This document shows positions 1 to 5,739 of a stretch of 5,742 nucleotides of DNA, in pieces. The stretch lies in the NCBI GenBank assembly GCA_945910715.1, contig CAMDZU010000101.1, forward strand, positions 1-5,742. Direction: 5' to 3'. Below the pieces are notes generated by a model. The model saw only the letters and a program-made list of their open reading frames with translations. It made no database searches and was not told the DNA's origin. The stretch is from an uncultured Clostridia bacterium. Its GTDB lineage: Bacteria > Bacillota > Clostridia > Oscillospirales > Ruminococcaceae. The position numbers and the translations under genes were made by a program. The stretch's first letter is position 1. Every line of letters starts with the position of its first letter.

Positions 1-1
1 T

Positions 2-1849
2 ATCGGCACAATAGAGGTAACTCCAAGCGTGCGGAAAAAGCTTGAGGCAGGAAAGGAAAGCGCAGAGCTTAGCCGTTTTCTCGGCACAATCGCTCTTGAC
101 GCTCCCGTTGACACAAACCTTGAAAGCTATAAGCCAAAGGCGCCCGACCAGCATAAGCTTGCGGAAATCCTTACGGAGCTTGAAATGTTCGCCCTGCTGA
201 AAAAGCTTGACGTATCAAAAGAGGCGGCGGACAAGGCTCTTGACAATGTCGTGAGAAACGCAAAGGCGCAGCAGACCGAAAGGGAGCATAAGCTTGTTGA
301 TGGCATTGACGTTATGCTTGACGGCGGCAGAGTTTACGCAGTTTCAGAGGGCAAAAGGGAGGACGTTACCGACCGCCTTGATGAGTTTATGCAGTCGGAT
401 AAGCCAAAGCGCACCTTTGACGTAAAGGCTTTGTGGACGGTTTGTATGCCAAAGGGCATTGAAATAAAAAACGTGGTTTTCGACACGGTGCTTGCGGCAT
501 ATCTCCTCAACGTTAATTCCTCCGATTATTCGCTGGAAAGACTTTGCCTTGAATACGGGGTGAAGAGCGAGGAGGAAAACGCTTTGGAGCAGTTAAACGG
601 CGTTCTTTACTCAAGGCTTTGCGAGCAGAATATGATGAATATTCTCACCGAAATAGAAATTCCCCTTGCGGAAGTGCTGGTCAGCATGGAGCAGGATGGG
701 GTGCAGCTTGATATTGAGGGCGTAAGGGAATTCGGCGCAAATCTTGAAACGGAAATAATGCAGACCGAGCAGGAAATTTACGGCTATGCAGGAGGACAGT
801 TCAATATTGCGTCGCCCAAACAGCTTGGAGAGGTGCTTTTTGAAAGGCTTATGCTGCCCTGCAAGAAGAAAACCAAAAGCGGTTATTCCACCAACGCAGA
901 CGTGCTTGAAGCCCTTATGGACAAGCACCCCATTGTGCCCCTTATCTCAAAATACCGCTCCCTCACAAAGCTTAATTCCACCTATGTTCAGGCATTTTTG
1001 AAGGTGGTAGGCGAAGACGGACGTATTCACTCCACCTTTAAGCAGACCGAAACACGCACAGGCAGAATTTCCTCCGCAGACCCGAATATACAGAATATTC
1101 CCGTCCGCACTCCCCTTGGCAGAAATATGAGGAAGTTTTTCCGTGCAAAGGAGGGCTGCGAGCTTGTGGACGCCGACTGTTCCCAGATTGAGCTTCGTGT
1201 GCTTGCTCATATTGCAGACGATAAAATGATGCAGGAGGCATTTAAAAGCGGCGAGGATATTCACGCAATTACCGCCTCACAGGTGTTCAATCAGCCCCTT
1301 GAATGGGTAACTCCCGAGCTGCGCTCAAGAGCAAAGGCGGTAAACTTCGGCATTGTTTACGGCATAGGGGCATTTTCACTTTCACAGGACATTGGCGTTT
1401 CCGTTGCGGAGGCAAACAGCTATATAAAGGCATATCTTGATAAGTACAGCGGCGTAAGCAGATATATGGACAAAACCGTTGACAGCGCAAAAAAGGACGG
1501 TTATGTTACAACAATGTTCGGCAGACGGCGGTACATTGCGGAAATGGCAAACAGCAACAAAATGGTACAGGCATTAGGCAAGCGCATCGCAATGAACACC
1601 CCCATACAGGGCACAGCCGCAGATATTATCAAAATCGCAATGATTCACGTTTACAGAAGGCTGAAGGAAAGCGGACTGAATGCACGTCTTATTCTGCAGG
1701 TTCACGACGAGCTTATTGTAGAGGCGGAGGAAAAGGACGTTCCGCAGGTTGAAAGGCTTTTAAGGGAAGAAATGGAAAACTGCGTCAAGCTTAACGTTCC
1801 GCTGACGGTTGACGTTGAAAGCGGAAACACTTGGTTTGACACGCATTGA
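2..1849 (+). CDS. polA: DNA polymerase I, 3' part (5' end outside window)
   Basis: This is the C-terminal 615 codons of a family A DNA polymerase, which fills gaps and removes RNA primers during replication and repair. The frame is open from base 2, and upstream codons match the end of the 5'-nuclease domain, so the GTG at 29 is internal and roughly 220-230 residues are missing to the left. Residues about 95-215 form a short 3'-5' exonuclease-like domain. It keeps a FDTVLAAYLL segment (160-169), but I find no DxE motif and no YxxxD motif, so proofreading is probably lost, as in Bacillus-type enzymes. The polymerase domain is complete: motif A has the catalytic Asp at 392 (1175-1177) in DCSQIELR, motif B is RAKAVNFGIVYG (Lys at 1334, Phe at 1346, Tyr at 1358), and motif C is QVHDE with Asp at 1706. 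QGTAADIIK lies between B and C. The residue after the motif A Asp is Cys where Tyr is usual. The gene ends 9 bp before the next. Confidence 0.97.
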   Translation: MGTIEVTPSVRKKLEAGKESAELSRFLGTIALDAPVDTNLESYKPKAPDQHKLAEILTELEMFALLKKLDVSKEAADKALDNVVRNAKAQQTEREHKLVDGIDVMLDGGRVYAVSEGKREDVTDRLDEFMQSDKPKRTFDVKALWTVCMPKGIEIKNVVFDTVLAAYLLNVNSSDYSLERLCLEYGVKSEEENALEQLNGVLYSRLCEQNMMNILTEIEIPLAEVLVSMEQDGVQLDIEGVREFGANLETEIMQTEQEIYGYAGGQFNIASPKQLGEVLFERLMLPCKKKTKSGYSTNADVLEALMDKHPIVPLISKYRSLTKLNSTYVQAFLKVVGEDGRIHSTFKQTETRTGRISSADPNIQNIPVRTPLGRNMRKFFRAKEGCELVDADCSQIELRVLAHIADDKMMQEAFKSGEDIHAITASQVFNQPLEWVTPELRSRAKAVNFGIVYGIGAFSLSQDIGVSVAEANSYIKAYLDKYSGVSRYMDKTVDSAKKDGYVTTMFGRRRYIAEMANSNKMVQALGKRIAMNTPIQGTAADIIKIAMIHVYRRLKESGLNARLILQVHDELIVEAEEKDVPQVERLLREEMENCVKLNVPLTVDVESGNTWFDTH

Positions 1850-1858
1850 CGGTGACTT

Positions 1859-2269
1859 ATGAAAAAAGTATTGATTGTTTGTACGGGCAACAGAGTTTTA
1901 AGCCCTATGGCGGCTGAAATAGCCAACAGTATCGCAAAAAAGCGTATGGCGGATTATTCCTTTGACAGCGCAGGCCTTGCGGTAATCGACAAGACAAGGG
2001 ACAATAATACCGTTCAGGTGCTGGAGGAAATGGGCATTTTTACAAGCTATACTCCCAAGCCTGTACAGAATGTGAACGTTGACAGATACGAGCAGATTCA
2101 CGTTATGAATCAGAGGCAGAAATTCACCCTCTGCTCCGTGCTGAACAGGGAAAATATAATGGATAAAATAGTTGTGCTGGGGGTTGAAACTCCCTTTACG
2201 CAGGGAATCGACGCCTACAGACAGTGCAGGGACAGGCTTGTGGGAATTTATGAGGCATTTTTGGCATGA
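1859..2269 (+). CDS. Low-molecular-weight protein tyrosine phosphatase-fold protein, probably catalytically inactive
   Basis: The 136-residue product has the length and order of the LMW-PTP family (YwlE/Wzb/arsenate-reductase-like, cytosolic). The N-terminus MKKVLIVCTGN followed by SPMAAE is the phosphatase P-loop, SFDSAG follows strand 2, HVMNQRQ matches the family's usual VMT/VMN segment, and TPF followed by DAYRQCRDRL matches the C-terminal DPF...Y region. Family members use a CX5R(S/T) loop with the Asp of DP as general acid. Here Cys8 and Ser15 are present, but the Arg position is Leu14 and the Asp position is Thr111; an Arg sits at position 12 instead. From these losses I infer weak or no phosphatase activity, with a binding role possible. 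The start at 1859 follows a modest GGTGA at 1851-1855 and lies 9 bp after polA; the stop overlaps the rimI start by 4 bp, suggesting translational coupling. Fold assignment is firm; substrate and function are unknown. Confidence 0.85.
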   Translation: MKKVLIVCTGNRVLSPMAAEIANSIAKKRMADYSFDSAGLAVIDKTRDNNTVQVLEEMGIFTSYTPKPVQNVNVDRYEQIHVMNQRQKFTLCSVLNRENIMDKIVVLGVETPFTQGIDAYRQCRDRLVGIYEAFLA

Positions 2270-2679
2270 ACGATATTGATACAATTTTTGAGATTGAAAA
2301 GGCTTGCTTTGAAAATCCGTGGACAAGAGCCAACGTGGAAAGCCAGCTTCGTATGGACCACACGGTTTATCACATTGTCCGTGGGGACAACAAGCCCGTG
2401 GGCTATGTAATGGGTGTTTTGTGCGGCGACGAGGCGGAGCTGTACCGCATTGCCGTTATGCCAGAATACCGCCGAAACGGCTTTGGCTCATTGCTTATGA
2501 AGGAATTTCTTAACCGCATTTCTCCCGACGCCGAAAAGGTTTTCCTTGAGGTACGGTCAAGAAATACAGCGGCAATTGAGCTTTACAAAAGATTCGGCTT
2601 TGAGCAGATCGCTGTCAGAAAAAGGTATTACAACGACGATGACGCAGCCATTTTTGAGCTTTGGATAACAGATAAGTAA
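2266..2679 (+). CDS. rimI: RimI-type ribosomal protein N-alanine acetyltransferase
   Basis: This 137-residue GNAT-fold enzyme matches RimI, which transfers acetyl from acetyl-CoA to the N-terminal alanine of ribosomal protein S18 in the cytoplasm. Visible signatures in order are IEKACFENPW (10-19, the RimI N-terminal signature), ELYRIAVMPEYR (58-69), the acetyl-CoA pyrophosphate loop RRNGFG (69-74), FLEVR (93-97), AAIELYKRFGF (102-112) and RKRYYNDDDAAIFEL. Glu95 and Tyr107 are spaced like the catalytic Glu103 and Tyr115 of Salmonella RimI. The length is slightly below the usual 145-150 because the N-terminus is short. The ATG at 2266 shares ATGA with the stop of the preceding gene, which favours this start and coupled translation. 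Broad-specificity RimI homologues exist, so the substrate is inferred from the family. No strong terminator follows it. Confidence 0.9.
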   Translation: MNDIDTIFEIEKACFENPWTRANVESQLRMDHTVYHIVRGDNKPVGYVMGVLCGDEAELYRIAVMPEYRRNGFGSLLMKEFLNRISPDAEKVFLEVRSRNTAAIELYKRFGFEQIAVRKRYYNDDDAAIFELWITDK

Positions 2680-2699
2680 CTGCTTACAAAAATTTATAG

Positions 2700-2716
2700 C
2701 ATTTTTACCAAAAATG
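2700..2716 (+). repeat. Weak AT-only inverted repeat after rimI
   Basis: CATTTTT (2700-2706) and AAAAATG (2710-2716) are perfect 7-base inverted arms around a 3-base loop, 20 bases after the rimI stop. The stem holds one G-C pair and no run of T follows, so it would be a poor intrinsic terminator. Transcription of the housekeeping genes may therefore continue into the chemoreceptor leader. Confidence 0.3.
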
Positions 2717-2747
2717 AAAAAATCATATATATTTTTTGTCCACAATG

Positions 2748-2756
2748 TGCTATAAT
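2748..2756 (+). promoter_or_regulatory. Extended -10 promoter for the chemoreceptor gene
   Basis: TGCTATAAT is a perfect extended -10 (TG at 2748-2749, TATAAT at 2751-2756). At 16-18 bases upstream there is only AT-rich sequence with no recognisable TTGACA-like -35, so the TG extension probably compensates. Predicted transcription start is near 2763, giving a leader of about 90 bases before the ATG at 2852. I see no sigma-D/FliA-type motility promoter here. Confidence 0.7.
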
Positions 2757-2763
2757 AGGTAGG

Positions 2764-2838
2764 AAATCATAAATAATGACGAAATTTCAATCGCCAAAGC
2801 CTTATGATTTGGTAAAATATTACAGCAAATGCTGTAGT
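2764..2838 (+). promoter_or_regulatory. Structured 5' leader of the chemoreceptor mRNA
   Basis: Two inverted repeats are visible. AAATCATAA (2764-2772) pairs perfectly with TTATGATTT (2802-2810) across 29 bases that include the palindrome GAAATTTC (2781-2788). TACAGC (2821-2826) pairs with GCTGTA (2831-2836) around AAAT, and can extend by a G-U and an A-T pair to 2819-2838. The second hairpin ends two to three bases before the ribosome binding site at 2841-2847, so it could affect ribosome access. I do not recognise a known riboswitch. CAAAGCC at 2795-2801 resembles a string in c-di-GMP-I aptamers, but the rest of that aptamer is missing. Confidence 0.4.
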
Positions 2839-2841
2839 TAA
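2776..2841 (+). CDS. Possible 21-residue leader ORF upstream of the chemoreceptor
   Basis: An ATG at 2776 opens a frame of 21 codons ending at TAA 2839-2841. The product begins [13 protein letters not shown] and ends with KYYSKCCS. It starts about 13 bases after the predicted transcription start, with AGGTAGGA at 2757-2764 as the only candidate ribosome binding site, most of it at or upstream of the predicted start. Its stop abuts the AGAGGTG of the chemoreceptor, and it is in a different frame, so it could act as a leader peptide or translational coupler. A 21-codon open frame is not unlikely by chance, and I recognise no family, so this is a candidate only. Confidence 0.25.
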   Translation: MTKFQSPKPYDLVKYYSKCCS

Positions 2842-2851
2842 GAGGTGTGTT

Positions 2852-4303
2852 ATGAAAAAGAATTTAAAAAGTACGATCAGAACCGCATTTATTTCCGTTA
2901 TGGGCTTTGCCTTTGTCAATGCTCTGATAACAGTAATTGTCAGCGTAATGGCAATGAACAACGGTATGGAGCTTACCGCCCTTGTTCCCGAAGGAACGGG
3001 CGCTGATGCGATAAGTAAGGCGCAGCTTCTTAATATACTGCTTATTGCAATTCCCTGTGTGATTTTCATACTTCTGGCGGTTGCCTGCATAATCATAATG
3101 ATTTATCTGAACAAGGAAATAACTACTCCTGTTGACGATATGGCACAGGCTGCCGAGAAAATTGCAAACGGCGACATCACCGCTGAGGTTACATATAACA
3201 AGGACAACGAATTCGGCATTATTGCAGGCTCGCTCAGAAAGATGATTGACAACACAAGGCTTCAGGCGAAGGAAATCGCTGAAATTGCAGAGGGCGACTT
3301 CACACACGACATTACTCTCCGCTCCGAGGAGGACGTTGTGGGCAAGAGCATCAGGAAGCTCAGCGACAATATCAACAATGTGTTTGCTAACATTTATCAG
3401 GGCGCAATTGAGGTTAACAACGGCGGCGAGCAGGTAGCCTCCGCTTCACAGAATCTTTCACAGGGCGCAACGGAGCAGGCAAGCACAATTGAGGAGCTTT
3501 CCGCTTCCATTGCCGAGGTAAAGGACGCTGTTGAAAACAACGCAAACAATGCCAAGGACGCTCTTGAAAACGTTGCAAAGGCGGTTAAGGAGGTTGAAAA
3601 CGGCAACCACGAAATGACCGAAATGCTCAAGGCAATGGACGACATCAGCAAGTCCTCCTCCGAAATCGCAAAGATTATCAAGGTTATCGAGGATATTGCC
3701 TTCCAGACAAACATTCTCGCTCTTAACTCTGCGGTTGAGGCGGCAAGAGCAGGCGAGGCAGGCAAGGGCTTTGCGGTAGTTGCGGACGAGGTAAAGAACC
3801 TTGCAATGAAATCCCAGGACGCTGCACAGCAGACCACCGCTCTTATCGAGGGCTGCGTAAGAAGCGTAGAAGAGGGCGTTATCAAGGCAAACTCTACGGC
3901 AAATGCGCTTAACTCAATTGCACAGCACGAAAAGGAAATCGACAGAATTGTTTCCAAGGTTTCAAAGGCTTGCGAGGAACAGGCAACAGCCGTTGCACAG
4001 ATAAATATGGGTATCGACCAGATAAGCGTTGTTGTACAGACAACCTCTGCAACAGCAGAGCAGTGTGCCGCAAGCTCCGAGGAGCTTACAAGCCGTTCAA
4101 GCATGCTCCGCTCCGAAATCGGTCACTTCAAGGTTAAGAGCACGGCTAAGGCAGCCGAAGCCGCTCCTGCGCCAAGAAGAGCCGCTGTTCAGGAGCCTGC
4201 TCCTCAGCCTGTCAGAACCGCTCCCGAGCCGGTAAGAACAGCTCCCGTTTCATCTCCAAGACCGTCTTCTGTAATAAATCTTGGTGATGACGACAAGTAT
4301 TGA
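2852..4303 (+). CDS. Methyl-accepting chemotaxis protein with minimal extracellular region and tandem HAMP
   Basis: This 483-residue membrane receptor would signal to CheA/CheW to bias flagellar rotation or a related output. Residues about 11-35 and 59-86 are hydrophobic membrane helices separated by only about 23 residues, so no folded external sensor is present. HAMP 1 spans about 87-138 ([13 protein letters not shown]), and a second HAMP-like unit spans about 139-183 ([23 protein letters not shown]). The cytoplasmic coiled-coil hairpin runs from about 186 to 428, with the conserved tip around [20 protein letters not shown] and [11 protein letters not shown] (282-314). Glu/Gln/Ala-rich segments near 205-220 and 399-412 are plausible methylation regions. 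The tail 429-483 is an Ala/Pro-rich tether with a duplicated PVRTAP, ending GDDDKY; it has no NWETF-type CheR pentapeptide. AGAGGTG at 2841-2847 supports the start. With its own promoter and terminator it appears to be a single-gene unit. Ligand unknown; sensing may be at the membrane or inside the cell. Confidence 0.95.
   Translation: MKKNLKSTIRTAFISVMGFAFVNALITVIVSVMAMNNGMELTALVPEGTGADAISKAQLLNILLIAIPCVIFILLAVACIIIMIYLNKEITTPVDDMAQAAEKIANGDITAEVTYNKDNEFGIIAGSLRKMIDNTRLQAKEIAEIAEGDFTHDITLRSEEDVVGKSIRKLSDNINNVFANIYQGAIEVNNGGEQVASASQNLSQGATEQASTIEELSASIAEVKDAVENNANNAKDALENVAKAVKEVENGNHEMTEMLKAMDDISKSSSEIAKIIKVIEDIAFQTNILALNSAVEAARAGEAGKGFAVVADEVKNLAMKSQDAAQQTTALIEGCVRSVEEGVIKANSTANALNSIAQHEKEIDRIVSKVSKACEEQATAVAQINMGIDQISVVVQTTSATAEQCAASSEELTSRSSMLRSEIGHFKVKSTAKAAEAAPAPRRAAVQEPAPQPVRTAPEPVRTAPVSSPRPSSVINLGDDDKY
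4198..4247 (+). repeat. In-gene duplication encoding the PVRTAP tether repeat
   Basis: Within the chemoreceptor tail, the segment encoding [14 protein letters not shown] (residues 453-466) is a near-direct repeat of an 8-codon unit with synonymous changes. It lies in the proline/alanine-rich linker between the signalling coiled coil and the acidic C-terminus, where such repeats lengthen or shorten a flexible tether. Confidence 0.6.
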
Positions 4304-4312
4304 TAAATCTGA

Positions 4313-4367
4313 TTATACAGATAAAATCAGCTCCCGTTGTAAATAACAATGGGAGCTTTCTGTATAA
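4313..4367. terminator. Large two-part hairpin, probably a bidirectional terminator
   Basis: The inner stem pairs AGCTCCCGTTGT (4329-4340) with ACAATGGGAGCT (4346-4357) around the loop AAATA: 12 pairs with one G-U. An outer perfect 8-base pair, TTATACAG (4313-4320) with CTGTATAA (4360-4367), encloses it across an asymmetric internal loop. On the + strand TTTCTGT follows the inner stem; on the - strand GATTTTATC follows it. It lies 10 bases after the chemoreceptor stop and 28 bases after the end of the convergent DUF4317 gene, as expected for a shared terminator. The T runs are short. Confidence 0.8.
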
Positions 4368-4395
4368 GTTTATGCAAATGAATTATCAGTCAGCT

Positions 4396-5526
4396 TTAAT
4401 GCAGCGTTGTAGGCAGTCCGTTTACCGTAATCTGCGGATCGTCAAGGTCGATTACAAGGCATCTTCTGCCCTCGATAACGCTGGTGCGGATTTTTTCCGT
4501 TGCCTCCTTGCTGATGTTTATGGTGATTTCGGGGGTTGCAACCACCGTTTTGGTTGACACAAGGTTCTGGGCGGTAAGAGCCTTTTCACCTACGTTGTCC
4601 TTGTAAATCTTATGTACGGTCTGAAGCTTTTCGTCGCTTACTCCCACGTCGTAAAGAATATCCCTCAGCTTTATATCGTCAATGGAGGGCAGGTCGGAAT
4701 CGTACTTGTTTTCGTCGATTACCTTCTTGATTTTCTCGTTTACCTGAGTAATAACCGTGTAGTCCAGCTCGTCGCCCACAACCTCGTTAAGCACCTTGCG
4801 GAAGGTTTCCTTTTCATCGCTTGCGGTCATTAAAAACTGACAGCCAAGCACGTCGTCAACAATGGAAATGTTAGGCTTTTTGGCTGATTTTGTGTAGTAA
4901 AGCACCTTGTTTATATCGGCGGCGTTTTCGCTGAAAGCAGGGTACATAAAGCCGTCGGAGGGAGTTCTGCTTACAATGCGGTCGGTGTTGTGCTTTTTGA
5001 AAAGCGTGTTTTCAATATCGTCGTAAACAAGGGTATCGTCTGCAATTTCCACAGGGCAGAACGCAGTTACAATAAAGTTGAAACGCTTTTCCGAAACATC
5101 AAGCTCCTCCTCGTTTTTGTCCCTTGTCATAACGTCGTAGGTGAAATGTCCCGCAAAAATGGCAAAGGTAGATTCGTACTGAATATTCTGTGTAATATGT
5201 TCAAGAAAACGAGTGTTCTGCTCATCGTCAAGAAGCTTTGACTGCAAGGTCTTGTATAGAATATTCTGGGCTCCGTCCTCCTGGTAAGCCTCCTTGTTAA
5301 ATTCAAATTCCAGCATAGACTTGCCCATACTGCCGCTAATGCTCTTTTTGAGAGTGTCAAGAATTATTTCAGCTTCCTCGGCAGGCATAATTCCGTGAAG
5401 CTGATGCTTTGAGTAAACTATATTTTTATCGGCGTCAACAAACGCACAAAGCACGTGGTTAAGGGTCATAAAGTTGCTGGCTTCCGTTAAATTTCTCTTT
5501 ATCTGTGCAAGGTCTTTTTTGTTCAT
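4396..5526 (-). CDS. DUF4317 family protein, function unknown
   Basis: The 376-residue product matches what I know of DUF4317. It has the family's N-terminus (MNKKDLAQIKRNL, then a CAFVDADKNIV segment like the usual CYVN...), MPAEEAE (47-53), SGSMGKSM (64-71), a central FCPVEI segment (156-161), the conserved GFMYPAFSENAADINKVLYY (192-211), and a C-terminal half containing LRDILYDVGVSDEKL and EITINI. There is no signal peptide or membrane helix, so it should be cytosolic. No catalytic motif is recognisable. The ATG at 5524-5526 is preceded by AAAGGA at 8 bases (complement of 5535-5540) and by a strong promoter, so the start is well supported. It is transcribed alone, convergent with the chemoreceptor and divergent from the gene at the right edge. 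Family assignment is from memory of its conserved segments; its biochemical role is unknown to me. Confidence 0.88.
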   Translation of the reverse strand: MNKKDLAQIKRNLTEASNFMTLNHVLCAFVDADKNIVYSKHQLHGIMPAEEAEIILDTLKKSISGSMGKSMLEFEFNKEAYQEDGAQNILYKTLQSKLLDDEQNTRFLEHITQNIQYESTFAIFAGHFTYDVMTRDKNEEELDVSEKRFNFIVTAFCPVEIADDTLVYDDIENTLFKKHNTDRIVSRTPSDGFMYPAFSENAADINKVLYYTKSAKKPNISIVDDVLGCQFLMTASDEKETFRKVLNEVVGDELDYTVITQVNEKIKKVIDENKYDSDLPSIDDIKLRDILYDVGVSDEKLQTVHKIYKDNVGEKALTAQNLVSTKTVVATPEITINISKEATEKIRTSVIEGRRCLVIDLDDPQITVNGLPTTLH

Positions 5527-5558
5527 TTTTGTTTTCCTTTCATAAAGTCAATGTATAT

Positions 5559-5587
5559 ATTTTATCACTTAAGCTTTTTTAAGTCAA
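5559..5587 (-). promoter_or_regulatory. Strong sigma-A-type promoter of the DUF4317 gene
   Basis: Read on the minus strand, TTGACT (5587-5582) and TAAAAT (5564-5559) are separated by exactly 17 bases, and TGA precedes the -10 as an extended element. Predicted start is near 5552, giving a leader of about 25 bases that holds the AAAGGA ribosome binding site. A small inverted repeat, ACTTAA (5567-5572) with TTAAGT (5579-5584), lies in the spacer and touches the -35; it might be an operator, but it is short and AT-rich. Confidence 0.85.
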
Positions 5588-5656
5588 GTTTTGTTGCATT
5601 TTTGCGCCAATTTTCGGTACTATTCCGCCATAATGAGAAAAATTTTATATTACCTG

Positions 5657-5685
5657 TTGATTTTTTTTAAAAGATACGTTATACT
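5657..5685 (+). promoter_or_regulatory. Sigma-A-type promoter for the gene starting at the right edge
   Basis: TTGATT (5657-5662) and TATACT (5680-5685) are separated by 17 bases, a good vegetative promoter. Predicted start is near 5692. Seven-base inverted arms ACCTGTT (5653-5659) and AACAGGT (5693-5699) flank the promoter core and could form part of a further control site. Confidence 0.8.
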
Positions 5686-5698
5686 TATTTATAACAGG

Positions 5699-5714
5699 TT
5701 GTAAACGTTTGCAA
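5699..5714 (+). promoter_or_regulatory. LacI/CcpA-type operator (cre-like)
   Basis: TTGTAAACGTTTGCAA is a 16-base palindrome with one mismatched pair and a central CG. Its first 15 bases fit the Firmicute cre consensus WTGNAANCGNWNNCW at every position. It lies about 7-22 bases downstream of the predicted transcription start, where a bound repressor would block initiation or early elongation. Either CcpA or a local LacI-family sugar regulator could bind; the sequence alone does not decide. Confidence 0.75.
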
Positions 5715-5739
5715 TCAAAAACGACAGGAAGGTATGTAT

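Larger units (their letters stand above)
5527..5739. other. Divergent intergenic region
   Basis: These 213 AT-rich bases separate the DUF4317 gene (minus) from the gene starting at the right edge (plus). They hold both promoters and the cre-like operator described separately. Between the two promoters, at 5588-5652, I see no further gene, RNA or convincing site. Confidence 0.7.

Noticed and set aside
29..31. GTG at 29 as the start of a separate gene
   Set aside because: The frame stays open to the left edge and the preceding codons continue the 5'-nuclease domain of Pol I, so it is an internal valine codon.
1898..2326. Minus-strand open frame (142 codons) opposite the phosphatase-like gene
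   Set aside because: Antisense to two recognised genes, with no family signature; it is a shadow of their coding frames.
2785..2812. c-di-GMP-I (GEMM) riboswitch upstream of the chemoreceptor, suggested by CGCCAAAGCC
   Set aside because: Such riboswitches often precede chemoreceptor genes, but the GCACAGGGCAAACC half and the GAAA tetraloop/receptor arrangement are absent, and the CGCAAAGCC string has an extra base.
2680..2851. Sigma-D/FliA motility promoter for the chemoreceptor
   Set aside because: TAAA occurs at 2813 but no GCCGATA-like -10 follows at the required spacing; the extended -10 at 2748-2756 is the better candidate.
3397..4104. Long minus-strand open frame (235 codons) opposite the chemoreceptor
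   Set aside because: It lies wholly antisense to a clear chemotaxis-receptor signalling domain, has the low-complexity Ala/Ser/Thr composition expected from the complement of such coding sequence, and has no supporting promoter or ribosome binding site.
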